From: Aradus depressus
Taxonomy: Eukaryota; Arthropoda; Insecta; Hemiptera; Aradidae
Assembly (NCBI GenBank): GCA_963662175.1
Contig: OY759223.1
Location: 20,561,460 to 20,625,459 of the forward strand
Length of the DNA: 64,000 nucleotides
Reading direction: 5' to 3'
In this document: one piece after another, positions 58,306 to 64,000 of the stretch
How the letters are laid out: every line of letters starts with the position of its first letter
Position numbering within the stretch: the first letter of the stretch is position 1
The notes under the pieces: generated by a model
The model's input: the letters and a program-made list of their open reading frames with translations, nothing else
Database searches by the model: none
What the model was told of the DNA's origin: nothing
Translations under genes and position numbers: made by a program

Positions 58306-59404
58306 GTAAGCCATTTTTTATTTGGCCCCAAGGCGTTATTGCCCTGCGGTTCAGTAGTATGTTATTATTTAAATATTAATATTAGATTCCAAATAGTGAA
58401 AATTTAAATTTTAGAGCTTAGAAATTGTTTCTGTGTTTCTTACAATTAGTAAAAAAATTTTTTTATATATTGTCTTCGTGATAAGATATTCCAAGTCCTT
58501 CCCATTCGGATACTTCCAAGGAACAAAAATACTGTGGGTAATCATCATATATATAAAGCTGAAAATGTCTGTGCATTGTACCGCTATAACTCACGAACGG
58601 CTTGATGGATTTGATTAATTTTTTTTTTTAATTTGTTCGTCATCGTCTGTGGAAGGTTATAGGCGTATTAGTACCTCAATATCTGGTCCTTCCCAGCATC
58701 CACCCACGCAATCTTTGTAACTCAAAAACCACTGCAATGATTAATGAGGAATCTTTTTGAATAGATAAGTTTTATCTACCGGAAGGTTAAGGTCTATTTT
58801 TTAATCAACCCCTGGTCCATCCCAGCATCCACTCACGCAATCTTTGTAACTCGAAAACCATTGCAACGATTAATGAGAAATCTTTTTGAATAAATTAGTT
58901 TTAGCTCCAAAGCTAGCGTTACTACAGTTGAAGGACTATAAGCCTTATTCCGTATGAATAATTGAAAATTATAACATCATGAATGTACTGTCGAGGAACT
59001 GAATAGCCTTATAGGAGATATTGGGAGAAAAGTCAAAGTTCCCCGGGCAATGCCGGGTATTACTGCTAGTTCCCAATATTCCCACAATATTTTACCATTA
59101 AACTATAAATTTTATAGTTCCATTAACGATTAAAAGGGGAAGGAAAATAATTGCTTACATGAAAGAAGTTAAAAGTTATAAAAATGTTCAGAGAAATGCG
59201 GTCAGCTCACACACTGTGGTGAAAATTGAGTTGAAATATGATTTCTGCCTACTCTGCTCATGAGTCATGAAAGAACTATTCCATAGTTTCGCATCCTTCC
59301 CCTCATATAAATTTGATCTATGGAACCCTCTAAAGCGAGCAATAGGAATAGCTGCCGTGTGAAAAGTAGCCTAGTCGTTTAACAGATGTGTTTTTTTTAA
59401 GTCG

Positions 59405-59935
59405 GCGGTGAATCATGACAATGTACTTCCCCCGCTCTAATTAATGTACTAAATTTTCGCTCACTATCTGAACCCAATTTACCGATTTAGTTGGAAATCT
59501 ATAGGTGTCATACTTAACGAGTGATCGTACTAAGTTTCGTGTTAATACATTTTACGACAGGCTCCCTTCCCTGAGCCCCCACTTCCCGTTGGTCGATTTG
59601 GCTGAAAATTGATATATATTGTCCCTTCGTGGTTTTGGATTTAAATATAAAATTTCGTGTCGGTACATTCATTACTTCGGCAGTTATTGTGGTTTTTGTG
59701 TCGTCCCTCTTTAAGCTTCTCCTTCCCTTTAGCCACTTTGACTAAAATCAATAGGTTTCGTCCTTAGGAGGTTCTGGATACACGTATAAAATTTCGTCTC
59801 GATATATTCATTCTGTCAAAAGTTATCGTGCTCACAGACAGACAAGACATTTTTTGAAACAGGGGGTCAGAAAACTCTACATATTTCTGATTACATAACT
59901 TTCTCTATACTTCATATAGCTGAGGAAGTAATAGT
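59405..59935 (-). repeat. family R, near-complete minus copy
   Basis: GTGAATCATGACAATGTACT at one end, then CGGTACATTCATTACTTCGG and CACGTATAAAATTTCGTCTC, with AGCTGAGGAAGTAATAG at the other. It lies downstream of the last detected rdgB exon. Confidence 0.7.
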
Positions 59936-59939
59936 ACCG

Positions 59940-61240
59940 AATAAAGTAACTTTAATTTTGAATAGTTAATAGCTATATCCATCTTTAGTTTGAATAATAT
60001 ATTCAGTGATTGGACGAAGTTGTTGAAAATTATCTAATAATATAATTTCTCTTATAGAAAATAGATCTCAACAATTTTTTCTAATGTTATAGGTTTCCTG
60101 TACATATATTAATGTAAGTTATTGAAAAAAAAAAAAAAAAAAAATACGATATAAATGTTTTTTTTATATTTGTGTTAAGTCCAAACAGAAACATAAACTT
60201 CTTTTCACAGGGAAATAATATTTATGGGACAAAAAAATAAAATAAATTATATGAATTTTATTTTGACACTGTGTGTTAGAATATTTGCATGTTTACATCA
60301 TACTCGTATCTAGCGTGTAGTAAGTAAATCCAAGGTATCTTACAATTAGACAACTGTTAATAAAACCAACTAGAAAGTTCAGTATTTCCAGTATTACTTT
60401 TGATGTATAGTATTGAATATACTGTACAATATTATGTACTATTGTTTGTTATAGGTAGTAATAGTTTAATATAAAGTACATACTTTTATTATTTCCTATC
60501 TACTGTTAAAATCTTCATTTTTTTCTCAATTAATTAAAGTTTACTTTGGGAGGTTTTGAACTTGTGTTACTTTTGCCCTGAGCACGCCATTATCCTTAAA
60601 CATTATATTTTTTAGATAATGTTAATTAAATAATGTACTTGTTATCACACAACACAGAAATGTAGTCGAGATAGTACAATTTTCACCCATTTTCGTACAA
60701 TTTTTAAAAACAATTTGTTCCAAACAATTTAATTTGTTATTATTATTATATTTAATTAAGATCAATTTCAATAGAAGGGGTTGTATATTTTAGAAACGCG
60801 CATAAATAAAAAAAACTTTTTTTTTAAATAATGTTTATTTCACAAGAATATATACATATTTTCTTAGCTTATAACTAAACCTGACAATGTTGTAATGCCG
60901 ATATCTTTTGTATAAGGGTCTTGTGAAATAGACAATATTTCAGATAGAAGTTTGTTTTATTCATTTTTGCTATTCGGAAGTTAGTCCTTGACATTATTAT
61001 TTTTTTTTCAACTAATCATATTCATTGTTGTAACATGTACCAAGGTAAGAAACATTACCTACAACAATGTACCCTAATGGAAGGCGAGTGAATGATGCAC
61101 GTTAAAGCTAACGTAATGAAGCCAGTCTAGATCTATTCGTTCAACAGTCAGATAGCAACTTTCGAAACATGAAATCTAGTTGGAAGTTTCCATTTTAGAT
61201 TGTCGCGGACCTATTGTGGAAACTTATAATGAGTACAACC
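59940..61240. other. no gene seen
   Basis: AT-rich sequence with A and T runs. A piece at about 60830-60960 (CACAAGAATATA, AGCTTATAACTAAACCTGAC, TTGTGAAATAGACAATATTT) repeats the outer end of the neighbouring palindrome. Confidence 0.45.
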
Positions 61241-61244
61241 GTTT

Positions 61245-62490
61245 AAAAAAAAAATATTGTCCACTTCACAAAACAGTGTATACATAATCTACCAGTTCGA
61301 CACTACACCATCTTCAGGTTTAGTTATCAACTAAGTTTGCTGTGTGCGAACCATTCTTATATATCTGGTAAGAATTTCAACTTGGAAATCCCGGTGGTTT
61401 TACACTGTACGGGTTATAACACAGAGGTCGACTCATATATTATGTTCTGCATAAAAAATATGATTTAAAGAAAAAATTATTTACAATAAATTAAAGATAC
61501 AGATGATGGGAGTTTTTCTCGAGACGTTTATTTGCTAAGTTCTAAAAATCAAAAATAAATTGGGAAAGTGATAAAACCGAAAAAAATTATATTTTTACTA
61601 ATTTAAATGTAAAGGCTTAAGCTCTGATTTCAATGTTATTAATACTCTCATGTCATGAATAATCACTTTGTTAAATGCATGTTATTAGAACTTAAAACTG
61701 TATCTTTGGGAGGAGAAAGTGGAAGAAAATATGATTCAAAATTTTCTAATAACATGCATTTAACAAAGTGATTATATTAATAACATTGAAATCAGAGCTT
61801 AAGCCTTTACATTTAAATTAGTAAAAATATAATTTTTTTCGGTTTTATCACTTTCCCAATTTATTTTTGATTTTTACAACGTAGCAAATAGACGTCTCGA
61901 GAAAAACTCCCATCATCTGCATCTTTAATTTATTGTAAATAATTTTTTCTTTAAATCATATTCGGTCGGAGTCGGTCTCTGTGTTATAACCCTTAGTCAA
62001 GACACAGAGGTCGACTCGCAAAATATGTTGTTCTTGATGAATATGATCATTATATAGAAAAAATTGATTACAATAAAGATAAGCAAATAAATTAAAGATA
62101 CTTATGTTATGAATTTTTTCCCAAAATGTCTATTTTTCAAAAATAAATTTGGAGAATAATAAAGTTGTGAAAGATATAAAAATTCAGAATAATCTCCTTA
62201 CACAGCCCAATAATGATATATACGTTAGTTTATCGAATTGAATAATTTTATCTTTTTTAGTTTTTCTACTGTTAAAAGAAAATATTTTAGACCAAACAAA
62301 TTCCCAACTGTACACGAGGATTTCCAAGTTGAAATTCCAACCCCTTCCTCACCCGACATATAAGAATGGTTCGCACTCTGCAACATCTTTTAGTTTATAA
62401 CTAAAACCAGAGGTGTAATGCCAAAATCTCTAATATATGAATAACAATTTTTGTGAAATAGACAACATTTCAATAATTATTTTATTTATT
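61245..62490. repeat. long near-perfect palindromic element
   Basis: Arms 61421-61693 and 61740-61995 are almost exact reverse complements (for example ATAACATGCATTTAACAAAG against CTTTGTTAAATGCATGTTAT), with a centre near 61716. Outer, more diverged arms extend to about 61245 and 62490 and end in TTGTGAAATAGACAA-type termini. Each outer end has a decayed CTGAAGATGGTGTAGTGTC-GAAC-like motif. There is no ORF. Confidence 0.75.
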
Positions 62491-62494
62491 ATTT

Positions 62495-63730
62495 ATTTTT
62501 CATTTTGTCTACCAGTTCTTTGTGTAACATGGCTCATATGTTAATTTAACATAGTTCATATTTCATTTGTGTAATCAACTAATTGTAAAGTTTGGAAAAG
62601 TACATTTTTCAGGTTAACATTTTATCATTTTTGATGGATCTAGGTCCCTCGTCTCCCCTTTCTTTAATTGCTAACTAAATAATTTTATAGTTTCAGATTT
62701 GAATAGAGACGATTCATGATTTTTATGTAAGTTGAATGTTTTAATTGAAATTATTGAAAATTATATGTTTATAATATAAATTAAGATGTTCAAAAATTTA
62801 TGGAGACGTTTTTTAGTGGTTCTCCCAGAATTTCGAAACGTTTCGAACTGCTCATTTTTTCTTCATTAGGGCTACATGAATTCAACCTTGAGTATACATG
62901 AAGTAAGAAATGGGTTCTTGATGAGTGGACCTAGCTTCATCAATTCAAATGTATTTGAGACACTGTTTTCCCCTGCCCACAAAAAAAAATAGAATAAAAA
63001 GATACAACAAAAAAAATTGATAATCTATTTATTTATACACATAACAGATGCGGAAGTGGATTAGTCGCAAAGCGATCTGATGTTTGAGGTGTGCCCCAAG
63101 GTGTTCTATAAAGTATTGTAAAATAATGAACACATTTCCAAAGAAGTGAGAATCTTTTTTGAGGTAAATCTTTCACCTAAATGTCTCAAACTGGGAACAT
63201 GAGATTTTTTTCTTAGTAAAAAAAACTAAACAACGTAATTTTTGGTCTACTTTCCAAGAAAAAGTAAGTTTAATCTATAGTCCCAGCCATTTTGATGCAA
63301 AGCCTACTTTCATGTGTGATAATAAGACGTTGTGGGACGAAATTTCTCATAGAAATAAAAGACGTTGTCTTCCCTCTGTTTTATCTTTATTTTTGACTAA
63401 AACTTAAAAATAAAACAGTGAAAATACGTCTTTTATTTCTATGACAAAGCCTACTTTACTCCATACAAAATTGAATATTTTAAATTAAAAAAAAAAAAAA
63501 ATAATGAAAATAGAGATATTTTATTCACATTGTTGTATGTAATAAGGGAATACTGTCTAAAAATAATAATAAAAATTAATATTTAGAACTGATGGTAACT
63601 CCGACAGTTGTTTCATAAGAAATGACTTATGCTAGATAATGTTTGTGTGCGCGCCGCATCTAGATGAACCTCAAATTCGTTCTTGTTTTTTCCATAATTT
63701 TCCACTAGTTTTTTCTACATATCATTTCTT
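62495..63730. other. no gene seen
   Basis: AT-rich. It contains the perfect 16-bp palindrome TTCGAAACGTTTCGAA at 62832-62847 and a minus-strand copy of the 41591-41700 repeat at 63325-63412. No splice-flanked coding segment that could be the last rdgB exon was recognised. Confidence 0.4.
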
Positions 63731-63731
63731 G

Positions 63732-63945
63732 GAGGGCGCCGAGCATACTTGCTTAATGAACTCAAGATCACGGGTTCGAAACCCGGCCGAGCCCCTTAAG
63801 GTTTTTATCTGGGAATAAAAATTTAGATTAGGAAAAATTTAATCTTCCTATAATAAAGTCGAACTCATCTCCACCAGAGCGACGAAAGAGCGCACTGGTG
63901 TTAGGCGATATGACCTCGTTAAAGTCCGGGCATGAGTCACAATAA
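63732..63945 (+). mobile_element. SINE family S, internally deleted
   Basis: GAGGGCGCCGAGCATACTTG, ACGGGTTCGAAACCCGGCCG, ACCAGAGCGACGAAAGAGCG, TCCGGGCATGAGTCAC. The A box is damaged. Confidence 0.75.
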
Positions 63946-64000
63946 CTTATTAAATATTTATTTATTTTCATTTTAATACAAAAAAATCATCACCATTACT

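Noticed and set aside
62832..62847. 16-bp perfect palindrome containing GAAACG as another ribozyme core
   Set aside because: There is no CTGANGA box or stem II near it; the match to GAAACGTTTC is explained by the palindrome alone.

Overview
The window looks like AT-rich nuclear DNA of an insect. The gene structure, tRNA-derived SINEs with short CCTAA-type tails and Jockey/R1-like LINE fragments fit an insect, and I would guess a hemipteran. The species is not determinable from what I can see. Only one cellular protein-coding gene is well supported. Nearly everything else is transposable-element sequence.

The gene is an orthologue of rdgB (retinal degeneration B, PITPNM family), a membrane-associated phosphatidylinositol transfer protein, on the + strand. 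I could chain 24 coding exons from the ATG at 34516 to a donor after 58305 with every splice phase compatible (3596 nt, about 1198 codons). They cover the PITP domain, a low-complexity linker with a FFAT motif, a GxSxG-containing region plus DDHD domain, and the LNS2 domain. The short C-terminal exon was not found. Three introns need GC-AG splice sites to stay in frame. Two possible 5' non-coding exons lie far upstream (about 2241-2369 and 13043-13117), both speculative.

Layout: 1-15960 is repeat-rich, with SINEs, LINE remnants, a dispersed repeat here called family R, a Tigger/pogo deletion derivative, a TA-flanked terminal-inverted-repeat element, and palindromic elements carrying hammerhead-like motifs. 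15971-30251 holds two young Ty3/gypsy-type (probably Osvaldo-lineage) LTR retrotransposons in the same orientation, 918 bp apart. Both are internally deleted and lack protease, reverse transcriptase, RNase H and the integrase core. The larger keeps a full gag, a classical -1 frameshift heptamer next to the gag stop, and a second ORF joining a G-patch region to the integrase C-terminal tail. 30252-34482 is more repeat debris. 34483-58305 is rdgB, its introns loaded with SINE, LINE, family R and satellite DNA. 58306-64000 has no recognised gene but contains a 1.2 kb near-perfect palindrome.

The most unusual signal is a recurring RNA-like signature, CUGANGA-U-(stem)-GAAA-(short palindrome or tiny hairpin)-UH. 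It occurs in several otherwise unrelated repeat families with different but internally complementary stem II sequences. It resembles type I hammerhead ribozymes known from Penelope-like elements and retrozymes, with one systematic departure: an extra U after CUGANGA.
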